Below, piece after piece: positions 51,193-59,940 of a DNA stretch of 64,000 nucleotides. Source of the stretch: Algibacter_G agarivorans (GTDB lineage: Bacteria; Bacteroidota; Bacteroidia; Flavobacteriales; Flavobacteriaceae); NCBI RefSeq assembly GCF_039543245.1, contig NZ_BAABJJ010000037.1, forward strand, positions 62,001-126,000, in the 5' to 3' direction. How positions within the stretch are numbered: position 1 is the stretch's first letter; each line of letters opens with the position of its first letter. Under the pieces are notes generated by a model. It searched no databases, was not told where the DNA came from, and saw only the letters and a list, made by a program, of their open reading frames with translations. The translations under genes were made by a program, and so were the position numbers.

Positions 51193-53436
51193 ATGGTCTC
51201 TTCTCGACGAAAATTTATAAAAATTTCCGCATTAGGCTTAGGAGGTTTAGCAGCAACTTCAACAGCATATAAACTATTTGCATCCAACCCTATATTAGGT
51301 GACACTATAAAAGAAAATATTACAAAAAAATTTGTTAGATCCGCTACATATTGCGAAGTCTGCTTCTGGAAATGTGCTGCTTGGGCCTATACAGATGACA
51401 ACAATAACATAAAAAAAATTATAGGAAACGAAACAGATCCTCACTGTTATGGACGACTATGTCCAAGAGGAACGGGTGGAGTTGGAATGTATGCAGATGA
51501 GGACAGATTAAAAACACCATTAATTAGAACTACTATTGATGGCGAAGAAACCTTTAGAGAAGCTAGTTGGGATGAAGCATTAGATTTAATTGCTTCAAAA
51601 TTCAAACATGTTAAAGAAATTTATGGAGCAGAATCCTTTGCTTTATTAAAGCATGGTTCTCCTGGAAAACACTTAGAGCATTTGTTTAAAGCTTATGGCT
51701 CTGACACCATTGCTGAACCTGCATACGCGCAATGTAGAGGCGCAAGAGAAGCTGGTTTTGCTTTAACTTACGGTTCATGGGTTGGCTCTCCCGAACCTAC
51801 TGATATTCGTGATACTAAATGTTTGGTATTAATAGGTTCTCATATTGGCGAAAACATGCACAATTCGCAAGTACAGGAAATGTCCGATGCTATAGATAAT
51901 GGTGCAACAATCATTACTGTTGACCCAAGATTCTCAACAGCAGCAAGCAAATCGCAACATTGGTTAGCGATTAAACCTGCTACTGATATTGCTTTAATGT
52001 TGGCTTGGATGAATGTATTGATTGAAGAAGGATTATACGATAAAGCGTATATAAAAAAATACACCAATGGGTTTGATGAATTAAAAGACCATGTCTTGAA
52101 TTTTACTCCAGAATGGGCTTATGGAATAACAACTATTAAACCAGAAGAGATTAGAAAAACAGCCAGAAAAATGGCAAATGCCGCTCCTTCTGTGATCATC
52201 CATCCTGGACGTCATGTAAGTTGGTATGGGGATGATACCCAACGCGCAAGAGCCATGGCAATTTTAAATGGCTTATTAGGTTCTTGGGGACGCCGCGGTG
52301 GATTCTACTTCAAAGAAAAAATTAGTGTTCCTAAATTCCCTCATCCCGATTATCCACATCCTAAATGGGATTGGAAAGATATTGGTGAAAAATTCCCGTT
52401 AGCACAAATGGGAATCACAACCGAAGTTATTAAATGTGCCATCCCTAGTGAGGATAATAAATATCCTGTAAAGGCTATGATGGTTGCAGGTACAAACATT
52501 ACGAAATCCATTCCTAATAAAAAATTATTGGAAGAAGCAATGGACAATCTTGAGTTCATGGTAGTAATGGATACAATGCCAATGGACGTTACTGGATATG
52601 CAGATGTTGTACTTCCAGAATGCACCTATTTAGAACGCTATGATGGTATTCGTTCTGCTACAAATAGAGCACCTTCAATTGCTGTTAGAGTTCCTGCTGT
52701 AAAACCAAAATATGATTCTAAACCAGGTTGGTGGATTGCCAAACAAATTGGTGAACGCATCGGCTTAGGCGAGTATTTTAAATATAATGATTACAAAGAA
52801 GTCATTGAATGGCAATTGCAAGAAATGGGGACTTCTTTAGAAGAAATGAATAAGATTGGCGTGAAACATTTCCCTCGTAAATCTGGTCCATTATACTTAA
52901 AAGAAAATGAAAATCATGAGTTCCCTACGGCAAGCGGTAAAATTGAATTGTATTCAAAAGAATTGAAAGATTTAGGATTTGACCCTCTACCAGTATATAC
53001 TAAACATCCCGAACCGCCTCAAGGTTTTTATAGGTTGAATTATGGCAGAGCACCCATGCATACATTTAGCAGAACTGCCAATAACCCGAATTTAAATGAC
53101 TTAAAAAGTGAAAACAATCTATGGGTAAACCCTAAAGTTGCTAGAATAATTGGTTTAAAAACGGGACAATCCGTTTGGTTAAGAAATCAGGATAAAATTA
53201 CCTCAACATTCTCAATAAAAGTTAGAGTTACCGAACGTATACGCTGGGATTCTGTATATATGGTTCATGGTTTTGGTCATGATAATAAAAAGTTGAGCAG
53301 AGCCTTTGGCAAGGGCATTAACGATACTGAAATGATAACTAAGGTTGCTGTCGACCCCATTATGGGAGGAACAGGAATGAGAGGCAACTTTGTTGAAATT
53401 TTAACCGAAGACCCAAATAAAACCTTAGAGATATGA
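51193..53436 (+). CDS. psrA: Molybdopterin oxidoreductase, PsrA/PhsA/TtrA-like catalytic subunit
   Basis: 747 residues from the ATG at 51193. An upstream start adds 22 residues before the Tat signal and is unlikely. The Tat signal is SSRRKFIKI with hydrophobic ALGLGGLAA. The 4Fe-4S ligands are CEVCFWKC (Cys54, 57, 61) and GRLCPRG (Cys90). The presumed Mo ligand is Cys181 in AYAQCRGARE. This C-x2-C-x3-C type with GRLCPRGTGG belongs to the PsrA/PhsA/TtrA/ArrA branch, not to NapA. Sulfur substrate (polysulfide, thiosulfate or tetrathionate) is inferred from the rhodanese and YeeE/YedE neighbours. Its stop overlaps psrB by ATGA. Confidence 0.85.
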   Translation: MVSSRRKFIKISALGLGGLAATSTAYKLFASNPILGDTIKENITKKFVRSATYCEVCFWKCAAWAYTDDNNNIKKIIGNETDPHCYGRLCPRGTGGVGMYADEDRLKTPLIRTTIDGEETFREASWDEALDLIASKFKHVKEIYGAESFALLKHGSPGKHLEHLFKAYGSDTIAEPAYAQCRGAREAGFALTYGSWVGSPEPTDIRDTKCLVLIGSHIGENMHNSQVQEMSDAIDNGATIITVDPRFSTAASKSQHWLAIKPATDIALMLAWMNVLIEEGLYDKAYIKKYTNGFDELKDHVLNFTPEWAYGITTIKPEEIRKTARKMANAAPSVIIHPGRHVSWYGDDTQRARAMAILNGLLGSWGRRGGFYFKEKISVPKFPHPDYPHPKWDWKDIGEKFPLAQMGITTEVIKCAIPSEDNKYPVKAMMVAGTNITKSIPNKKLLEEAMDNLEFMVVMDTMPMDVTGYADVVLPECTYLERYDGIRSATNRAPSIAVRVPAVKPKYDSKPGWWIAKQIGERIGLGEYFKYNDYKEVIEWQLQEMGTSLEEMNKIGVKHFPRKSGPLYLKENENHEFPTASGKIELYSKELKDLGFDPLPVYTKHPEPPQGFYRLNYGRAPMHTFSRTANNPNLNDLKSENNLWVNPKVARIIGLKTGQSVWLRNQDKITSTFSIKVRVTERIRWDSVYMVHGFGHDNKKLSRAFGKGINDTEMITKVAVDPIMGGTGMRGNFVEILTEDPNKTLEI

Positions 53437-53966
53437 GATATGCAATGGTTATTGATACATTAAAATGTGTTGGATGCAGTGACTGTGTAGTGGCTTGTCA
53501 AACAGAAAACGATGTACCTATTGGATATTGTAGAGACTGGATAACAGAATCGGTAAGTGGCGCCTATCCTAATGTGGAGTTGGAGCTAAAATCTGAACGT
53601 TGCAACCACTGTGAAAATGCGCCTTGCGTTAGATGCTGCCCTACAGGAGCAAGTCATATTGTTGAAGGTGGCATTGTGTTAGTTACTGGAGATGAATGCA
53701 TAGGATGCGGAGCTTGCATAGAATCGTGTCCTTATGATGCACGATACCAACACCCTGATGGCTATGTAGACAAATGCACCTTTTGTCATCATAGATTAAA
53801 AAAAGGACAACTACCTGCATGTGTATCTGTATGCCCAACTAAGTGCATGTATTTTGGCGATTTAGACAACCCTAATAGTGAAGTATCCAAATTATTAAAG
53901 AACAGAAAACATAAAACATTGGCTCCAGAGGCAGGAACTAAACCTAATGTATATTATTTAATATAA
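53433..53966 (+). CDS. psrB: Four-cluster iron-sulfur subunit, PsrB/PhsB-like
   Basis: 177 residues, no signal peptide (exported by hitchhiking on the Tat substrate). Four 4Fe-4S motifs: CVGCSDCVVAC, CNHCENAPCVRCC, CIGCGACIESC and CTFCHHRLKKGQLPACVSVC. Short, as is typical of PsrB and DmsB. It connects the Mo subunit with the NrfD-like membrane subunit. ATGA overlap with the previous gene, 10 bp to the next. Confidence 0.93.
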   Translation: MRYAMVIDTLKCVGCSDCVVACQTENDVPIGYCRDWITESVSGAYPNVELELKSERCNHCENAPCVRCCPTGASHIVEGGIVLVTGDECIGCGACIESCPYDARYQHPDGYVDKCTFCHHRLKKGQLPACVSVCPTKCMYFGDLDNPNSEVSKLLKNRKHKTLAPEAGTKPNVYYLI

Positions 53967-53976
53967 ACTTATAATT

Positions 53977-54918
53977 ATGCAAGAAGAATTATTTACAAGT
54001 GGAAGACACATTCCTCATATAGATCCTTCATTAGAGATTTGGCATTGGCCTATTTCTGTTTATCTTTTTTTAGGTGGTTTGTCAGCTGGCTTATTATTTT
54101 TTGCTGGAGTAGTTACAATTCTTGGTAAAGACAAGGATTACCCAACAACCGTTAAGTATGCATCTATGGTGCCTCCTATTGCTTTATCATTAGGATTATT
54201 GGCACTCGTTTACGATTTAACGCATCCCTTATACACCTGGCAGTTATATACAACGCTCCGTTTAGAGTCGCCAATGTCATGGGGAGCTTGGGTATTATTG
54301 GTTACTACGCCCTTATCGTTTATGTGGGTGTTTAGCTATTTTTCTGAATTATTTCCAAAAAGGAATTTAAAATTTAATTTTCTAAATAAATTCGAAAAAC
54401 TCCTAAAGAAAAACAGAAAAAACATGGCTTATGCATTGGTTCCATTATCTATTATTTTAGGTGTTTATACTGGAATTTTATTATCAGCTTTTAATGCAAG
54501 ACCACTTTGGAACAACGCTATTTTAGGACCTCTGTTCTTAACTTCAGGCTTATCAACCGGAGCTGCAACAATCATTCTATTGGCAAAAAGCACCAAAGAA
54601 AGACATTTATTCAGCAAAATAGATTTAGGCTTAGTCATTATTGAATTAGGACTAATAGTACATATGATAATGGGCATGTACGCAGGTTCTGAAGTACAAT
54701 TAGATGCAATGAACTTATTAATAGGTGGTGAATTTACGTTAATGTTTTTTGGCTTTGTTGTCATACTTGGATTGATAGTTCCAGGCATACTTGAGGCATT
54801 AGAAATAAAAGGCTATAATGTCCCAGTTGCCATACCTGCAATACTTATTCTTATTGGTGGATTAATATTCAGATTTGTAATGGTAGAAGCCGGACAATTA
54901 ACAAGATACCTGTATTAA
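53977..54918 (+). CDS. psrC: NrfD-family quinone-reactive membrane subunit, PsrC-like
   Basis: 313 residues with about eight to nine helices. SLEIWHWPISVYLFLGGLSAG (first helix) and RPLWNNAILGPLFLTSGLSTGAATIIL are family hallmarks of PsrC. Exchanges electrons between the menaquinone pool and PsrB. Last of the three core genes, then 9 bp to the first YeeE/YedE half. Confidence 0.93.
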   Translation: MQEELFTSGRHIPHIDPSLEIWHWPISVYLFLGGLSAGLLFFAGVVTILGKDKDYPTTVKYASMVPPIALSLGLLALVYDLTHPLYTWQLYTTLRLESPMSWGAWVLLVTTPLSFMWVFSYFSELFPKRNLKFNFLNKFEKLLKKNRKNMAYALVPLSIILGVYTGILLSAFNARPLWNNAILGPLFLTSGLSTGAATIILLAKSTKERHLFSKIDLGLVIIELGLIVHMIMGMYAGSEVQLDAMNLLIGGEFTLMFFGFVVILGLIVPGILEALEIKGYNVPVAIPAILILIGGLIFRFVMVEAGQLTRYLY

Positions 54919-54927
54919 ATAAAAATC

Positions 54928-55455
54928 ATGAAAGAAAAAAAACAAAACAGACACGTATATTGGAATCCATATTTTGGAGGATTCCTTCTAGGAATATTAA
55001 TAATTTTTACATTTTTCATAACAGGAAGAGGCTTAGGTGCAAGTGGCGCCATGAAAAGCAGTGTCGTAACTATAGTTGATGATGTTTCTCATGAACATGC
55101 AGAACAAAGTGCTTATTACAGCAAATTTGTCAATAATGATAAATCACCAATGAATAATTGGATAGTATTCGAAACCTTAGGTGTCCTAATTGGTGCATTC
55201 GTATCTGGCGCTTTAGCCGGTAGAATAGGCTGGCGCGTACAACACTCCCCAAAAATAACACGAAGACGTCGATTAATTTTTGCATTTGGTGGAGGTATCT
55301 TATTTGGAATCGGCGCTCAAATTGCTAGAGGATGCACAAGTGGAGCAGCTTTAAGTGGCATGGCTGTACTATCAACTGGTGGGTTTATCACCATGCTCGC
55401 GATTTTTGGAACGGCATATTTGTTTGCGTATTTCTTTAGAAAAAACTGGATTTAA
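54928..55455 (+). CDS. YeeE/YedE family protein, first half-size subunit
   Basis: 175 residues, about four helices. RRLIFAFGGGILFGIGAQIARGCTSGAALSGMAVLSTGGF contains the G-C-T-S-G motif in which the conserved Cys of thiosulfate-type YeeE/YedE (TsuA) permeases resides. One-gene homologues have both halves fused (about 350 residues). Here they are two genes 22 bp apart. Likely sulfur-compound import (thiosulfate known for TsuA; substrate here inferred). Confidence 0.85.
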   Translation: MKEKKQNRHVYWNPYFGGFLLGILIIFTFFITGRGLGASGAMKSSVVTIVDDVSHEHAEQSAYYSKFVNNDKSPMNNWIVFETLGVLIGAFVSGALAGRIGWRVQHSPKITRRRRLIFAFGGGILFGIGAQIARGCTSGAALSGMAVLSTGGFITMLAIFGTAYLFAYFFRKNWI

Positions 55456-55477
55456 AAATAATTAAAAAATAAAAATT

Positions 55478-56068
55478 ATGGGACCATTAATTCCAAACGA
55501 ATTAATTTCATTTGAATGGAGCAGCATAATAGCTATCATTATTGGCATGTTCTTCGGGTTTATTTTAGAAGCATCAGGTTTCTCGTCATCAAGAAAATTA
55601 GCCGGTGTATTTTATGGCTACGATTTCGCTGTATTAAAAGTATTTTTTACGGCTGCAATAGTTTCCTTAATCGGGCTCTTATATATGGATTATCTTGGTT
55701 ATGTAGATATGAGTAGTTTATATGTTCACCCAACCTATTTATGGGGAGCAATTATTGGTGGAGGCATCATGGGCATAGGGTTTGTAGCTGGAGGGTTTTG
55801 TCCTGGAACCAGTTTATCAGCAGTAGCTATTGGCAAAATTGATGCAATAGTTAATGTTATTGGCATCATGGTTGGAATCTTTATTTTTTCAGAATTATAT
55901 CCTCTTTTCGAACCTATATATAATGGTTATTTCCAAGGAAACATCACATTAATAGATTCTTTAGGCGTAAACCCTTATTGGTTTGTATTCATATTAACAG
56001 TTGTTGCTATAGTAATGTTTGCAGTAACTGATATGATTCGTAAACGTGTAAAAAAAGTATTTTACTAA
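55478..56068 (+). CDS. YeeE/YedE family protein, second half-size subunit
   Basis: 196 residues, about five helices. GGGIMGIGFVAGGFCPGTSLSAVAIGKIDAIVN shows the second G-x-C-P-G-T cysteine motif of the family. Pairs with the previous gene to give a two-subunit transporter. The short intergenic gaps (22 and 18 bp) imply one operon. Confidence 0.85.
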   Translation: MGPLIPNELISFEWSSIIAIIIGMFFGFILEASGFSSSRKLAGVFYGYDFAVLKVFFTAAIVSLIGLLYMDYLGYVDMSSLYVHPTYLWGAIIGGGIMGIGFVAGGFCPGTSLSAVAIGKIDAIVNVIGIMVGIFIFSELYPLFEPIYNGYFQGNITLIDSLGVNPYWFVFILTVVAIVMFAVTDMIRKRVKKVFY

Positions 56069-56086
56069 TAACTAAAATTACACAAC

Positions 56087-56776
56087 ATGGTAAATAGAAA
56101 ATTAGTTAAATTTTTATCCTTAAGGTATAAAATTCTTGCAGCTATCTTAATCGTATTAGCAGGTGGTTTAGTATTATTACCTAAATACGAAAAACATGAA
56201 GGAATAAGTCCAGAACAATTACTAAGTAATGCGATTAGTCCTGAACGCTATATAACTACTGATGAACTTGCTGATAGAATAATCAATCAAGATCCATCCT
56301 TATTATTAATTGATGTTAGAGATGAAAACGCTTATAAAAAGTATAGCCTCCCAAGTGCCGTAAACATACCTCTAAAAAAAATTTTAGAAGACGATTCAGA
56401 ATCTTATTTAAACCAAGATGAGTTTGATGTTATCCTATTTTCCAATGATAATTTCCACTCAGACCAAGCATGGCTATTATGCAATAGAATTGACTATAAA
56501 AATCTTTATGTACTTAAAGGTGGCATTAATAAATGGTTCAACACAATTATTAATCCAAAAAAACCAACAGAAAATATGGCTTCTAACGCCTTTGAATTGT
56601 ATTCGTTACGTAAAGCCGCGAGTATGCATTTTGGTGTAGCTTATCCAAAAAAAGTTCACAAACAACCAGTTATTATTAAAAAAGCAAGTGTAGCAAAAAC
56701 ATCAACTGCAATAGTTCCAAAAAAAATAATTCCAAAGAAGAAAAAGAAAAAAATGCCAACTGAAGGTGGTTGTTAA
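56087..56776 (+). CDS. Membrane-anchored rhodanese-fold protein without catalytic loop Cys, ending in a Lys-rich tail and EGGC
   Basis: 229 residues. An anchor helix (about 15-31, ILAAILIVLAGGLVLL) leads to a rhodanese domain (about 55-155: LLLIDVRDENAYKKYSLPSA, VILFSNDNFHSDQAW, YVLKGGINKWF). In active rhodaneses the loop after the fourth strand is CxxGxR. Here it is SNDNFHS (119-125) and has no Cys. The last 40 residues are basic and Pro-rich (PKKIIPKKKKKKM) and end exactly PTEGGC. The only other Cys is Cys132 in a helix. The terminal Cys on a flexible arm recalls the GGCGG sulfur-carrier arm of SoxY. Function is inferred, not proven. Confidence 0.8.
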   Translation: MVNRKLVKFLSLRYKILAAILIVLAGGLVLLPKYEKHEGISPEQLLSNAISPERYITTDELADRIINQDPSLLLIDVRDENAYKKYSLPSAVNIPLKKILEDDSESYLNQDEFDVILFSNDNFHSDQAWLLCNRIDYKNLYVLKGGINKWFNTIINPKKPTENMASNAFELYSLRKAASMHFGVAYPKKVHKQPVIIKKASVAKTSTAIVPKKIIPKKKKKKMPTEGGC

Positions 56777-56869
56777 CGTGTTTACTTTTATAAATATAAT
56801 GAGATGAAACGAACATTAATAAATATTAAAAATTTCTTTATTAAAGATCATGTTTAAAATATTTAATGT

Positions 56870-56902
56870 GAGAGCGTAGCGGTTACAGACGTTCTCAATT
56901 TT
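56870..56902 (+). terminator. Possible attenuator between the two GGC-tailed genes
   Basis: GAGAGCGT (56870-56877) pairs (one G-U) with ACGTTCTC (56889-56896), followed by AATTTTTT. It lies in the 167-bp gap between the GGC-tailed genes and may reduce read-through. Confidence 0.5.
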
Positions 56903-56943
56903 TTAATTAATTTTTTATCAAAGAATTAAAAAAAATTAAGTGT

Positions 56944-57558
56944 ATGAAAGAATTAGAAAAAACAAAACGCATATCAATAGCATCAACTCTATTTATATTG
57001 GCTGTACTAATTGGTCTTTTAACCTACAAACGTCCAAAGCACACGTATGCCACAAACACTCAAAAAACACTGAAAAAAATAACAAATAATAATTTTCTTG
57101 TAACATTAGAAAACATAAATAACGCTGATTACATCCCAATAGATGTAAGAAGTCCAAATGAATTTGAAAAAGGGCATCTAGAAAATGCTATAAATATTCA
57201 TACTCCAGAAATTTTAAGCGAAACTAATTCCGCTTTCTTTAAGGAATTAAAAGCATCAAATAAAACAGCCATATTATATGGTGATAATCCACAAGAAGCT
57301 AATGTTCCTTTTATGTTTTTATATCAATTGGGTTATGATAATATTAAACTATTAACTATTACAAATAACTATTCTCAAAATAAATTGATTTCTAAAAACT
57401 GCTATATTGAAAAGCCTGAAAATGATATAAGAACTTTTATAAATGAATCTGTAAAAAAGTCAAATGTAAAAGTGACTCCAAAAAAAACAATTCAGCCTGC
57501 TAAAAAAATTATTACCGTTCAAAAAAAGAAGAAAAAAATTCCTGAGGGAGGTTGTTAA
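56944..57558 (+). CDS. Second membrane-anchored rhodanese-like protein with Lys-rich tail ending EGGC
   Basis: 204 residues. Anchor helix about 10-27 (ISIASTLFILAVLIGLLTY). The rhodanese part (about 55-140) has YIPIDVRSPNEFEKGHLENA, but the loop reads YGDNPQEA (112-119) with no Cys. Cys153 lies outside the loop. The tail from about 170 (VTPKKTIQPAKKI, KKKKKIPEGGC) repeats the design of the previous gene: a long Lys/Pro arm, then EGGC at the very C-terminus. The rest of the sequence differs strongly, so the tail is the selected feature. It closes the operon (terminator at 57571). Confidence 0.8.
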   Translation: MKELEKTKRISIASTLFILAVLIGLLTYKRPKHTYATNTQKTLKKITNNNFLVTLENINNADYIPIDVRSPNEFEKGHLENAINIHTPEILSETNSAFFKELKASNKTAILYGDNPQEANVPFMFLYQLGYDNIKLLTITNNYSQNKLISKNCYIEKPENDIRTFINESVKKSNVKVTPKKTIQPAKKIITVQKKKKKIPEGGC

Positions 57559-57570
57559 CATTTTTAATTC

Positions 57571-57606
57571 AAAAAAGCTGCTTAGTAAAAATTAAGCAGC
57601 TTTTTT
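57571..57606 (+). terminator. Strong terminator after the second GGC-tailed gene
   Basis: AAAAAAGCTGCTTA (57571-57584) and TAAGCAGCTTTTTT (57593-57606), a perfect 14-bp stem with a T run. It ends the psr-yeeE-rhodanese operon. The gap 57607-57746 shows nothing else. Confidence 0.9.
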
Positions 57607-57746
57607 TATTTGAAAATATGCTCTTAAATTCATTACATAGCCCTCTAAAAAAGCTTATTATTAAAAATTGATCTTCCTAATAAAAAGCACTTTTCACCAC
57701 GCACTCCATTTTTTATATAATCATCTGATTTACAGATACTTTTTTC

Positions 57747-57760
57747 GTAACAAATGTTAC
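57747..57760. promoter_or_regulatory. Operator upstream of the double-rhodanese operon
   Basis: GTAACAAATGTTAC, the same GTAACA-N2-TGTTAC palindrome as at 51094-51109. It is 120 bp before the start at 57880. Confidence 0.7.
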
Positions 57761-57879
57761 TGAATTTATCGATTATTTATAGACAAAAGTTGATAAAAGT
57801 CATAAAAACAATTGGGTTAACGATATAATTTTAATCAAAATAAAATTAACTAAATAGTTGAATATTAAAAAATTATGTC

Positions 57880-58875
57880 ATGAAAAAAACATTTTTCTTT
57901 TTGTCGGTATTATCTATTTCTGCAACTGCATTATTTAGCAGTTTTATAAGTGTAGATAATGCTATTAATGGAACCAGTAGTAATCCTCCAAATGAATTCG
58001 AGATATTACTAAATTACCTTGAAACTAATAATGCCTTTGTTGATGGTGAATCATTACCAATAGTAATGGCTGATGAGGTTAAGAAAAACATGAAAAACCC
58101 CAAATTTCATGTAATTGACATCAGAAACGAAGGTTGGTTTGAATATGGTCATATTAAAAATGCCGCCAATGTGAAAGCCGAAGACTTACTTACATATTTT
58201 GAAAGTACTATTAACCCAGTAGATTATGACAAAATTGTTTTAGTATGTTATTCTGGACAATCGGCTGCATATTATTCTAGCTTATTAAAAATAGCTGGAT
58301 ACAATAATGTGTATAGCATGAAATGGGGAATGAGTTCTTGGAGAGAAGATTTTGCAGATAATGCTTGGAACAAAAACATTAAAAACGAATACGCCACAAA
58401 ACTGGAAATTACGGAAAAAAGTACTCCAGAAAAGGGGTCATACCCTATATTAAGTACTGGAAAAACAGAAGCAAAAGAGATTCTAAAAGCGAGATTAGAA
58501 ACTCTATTTGCAACGCCATATAAAGATTTCATCATAAAGTCTACTGATGTTTTTGAAAATCTTACCAACTATTATGTGATAAACTATTGGAAAGAAGACA
58601 AATGCACGGGCCATATTCCAGGAGCACTTCACTTTCAACCTGACGCCATATCATTTACCAATGATTTATTAACACTACCGGCAAATCAAAAAATAGTAGT
58701 ATATGAATCTACAGGTCAAAAGGCAGCTTACATGGTGGCTTACTTAAATATATTAGGTTACGATACTAGCAATTTAGCCTATGGCGCCAATAGCTTTATG
58801 AATGAGATTTTAAAGGAAAAGGATTCAGACGCTTTTTCTAAAAAAGAAATCAACATGTTCCCCGTAATTGAATAA
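57880..58875 (+). CDS. Periplasmic double-rhodanese protein, one active-type and one degenerate domain
   Basis: 331 residues with a Sec signal peptide (about residues 1-21). Domain 1 (about 60-160) has VIDIRNEGWFEYGHI and the active-type loop LVCYSGQSAAY, Cys123. Domain 2 (about 215-320) has VINYWKEDKCTGHIPGALHF but the loop is VVYESTGQKAAY, so Glu replaces Cys. In thiosulfate sulfurtransferases usually only the C-terminal domain is active. Here it is the N-terminal one. Probably transfers sulfane sulfur in the periplasm. Confidence 0.85.
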   Translation: MKKTFFFLSVLSISATALFSSFISVDNAINGTSSNPPNEFEILLNYLETNNAFVDGESLPIVMADEVKKNMKNPKFHVIDIRNEGWFEYGHIKNAANVKAEDLLTYFESTINPVDYDKIVLVCYSGQSAAYYSSLLKIAGYNNVYSMKWGMSSWREDFADNAWNKNIKNEYATKLEITEKSTPEKGSYPILSTGKTEAKEILKARLETLFATPYKDFIIKSTDVFENLTNYYVINYWKEDKCTGHIPGALHFQPDAISFTNDLLTLPANQKIVVYESTGQKAAYMVAYLNILGYDTSNLAYGANSFMNEILKEKDSDAFSKKEINMFPVIE

Positions 58876-58903
58876 CAACCCAATAACATAAAATAATAAA
58901 ATC

Positions 58904-59911
58904 ATGAAAAAACTAACATTATTACTAATCGGATTATTCATAGTACCAGCATTGTTCTTTACTTCTTGTGATAGCGGAGATGACCCTGGAACATCTCCAG
59001 TTGCAACACCAGCGTTTACTCTATTGAAGGATTATATGGTTCAAAACAATTTAGATGTTAACAACATCCTTGTTAATACAGACGGACAAAAATTTGTTGT
59101 TGCAGCGCCTGCAACCTTAGCAGAAGTAGATGCTTTCTTAGATACATATTACATTATGGACCTTAGAAGTCAATCTGCATTTGATGGAGCACGTTTAGAT
59201 GGTGCAAACCGTGTTGATTTTACAAATATATTAACAACGGCAGCAACTACCACAAAACCAATTCTTGTTGTATGTTATAGTGGTCAAACTGCCTGCTATG
59301 CAACAGCTTTACTACGTATGTATGGATATTCTAGTACAAGAGCCCTAAAATGGGGAATGTCTGGCTGGAATCCAAATACTGCAGATTCTTGGAATAACAA
59401 CATAGGAACTCATGCTAAGGGTCATGCTAACTGGTCTTCTCATATAGCTCCAACAAATCAAACTTTCGCTGATCCTTCAATTTCTACTAGCTTAACTAAT
59501 GGAGAAGCAATCCTTAAAAAGAGAGTTCAAGATATAGTGGCTTTAGGCTTTGGGGATGCTACAGTAAGTGGCACAGATGTTATAGCAAATCCTGGTAACT
59601 ATTTTATCAATAATTATTTTAGTGATACCGATTATGCAGGTTTTGGTCATATTGATGGCGCTAATAGAATCAATCCTTTCACCCTTGCAGATAACAGTTA
59701 TTTAAGTCTTAATTCTGATGCCAGTAGTTTAGTTACTTACTGCTACACCGGACAAACATCTGCTGTTCTAACCGCTACTTTAAAAGTACTAGGTTACAAT
59801 GCAAAAAGTTTAACATTCGGTATGAACGGAATGTATAATGATAATGCCGCTTGGACTAGCAATAAATGGAGTGCAGCCGTTTCTAAAGATTATCCTGTTA
59901 TTTCTAACTAA
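58904..59911 (+). CDS. Double-rhodanese lipoprotein with two active-type loops
   Basis: 335 residues. The lipobox is FFTSC (Cys22). Domain 1 has IMDLRSQSAFDGARLDGA and loop VVCYSGQTAC, Cys124. Domain 2 has FGHIDGANRINPF and loop VTYCYTGQTSAV, Cys280. Both active loops carry the CYxGQT form, not the more usual CxxGxR, which may alter substrate preference. A paralogue of the previous gene (28 bp away), co-transcribed with it. Confidence 0.86.
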   Translation: MKKLTLLLIGLFIVPALFFTSCDSGDDPGTSPVATPAFTLLKDYMVQNNLDVNNILVNTDGQKFVVAAPATLAEVDAFLDTYYIMDLRSQSAFDGARLDGANRVDFTNILTTAATTTKPILVVCYSGQTACYATALLRMYGYSSTRALKWGMSGWNPNTADSWNNNIGTHAKGHANWSSHIAPTNQTFADPSISTSLTNGEAILKKRVQDIVALGFGDATVSGTDVIANPGNYFINNYFSDTDYAGFGHIDGANRINPFTLADNSYLSLNSDASSLVTYCYTGQTSAVLTATLKVLGYNAKSLTFGMNGMYNDNAAWTSNKWSAAVSKDYPVISN

Positions 59912-59940
59912 TTAATATAGTTTATAACTAAGCTTATAAT

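Noticed and set aside
51193..53436. A second NapA or formate dehydrogenase
   Set aside because: No NARLCMASAV-type Mo site and no Sec residue; the Cys pattern and PsrB/PsrC partners place it in the PsrA/PhsA/TtrA branch.
56087..57558. GGC tails as a sortase or PEP-CTERM type anchor
   Set aside because: Both proteins already have an N-terminal anchor, and there is no hydrophobic segment before the tail as such sorting signals need.
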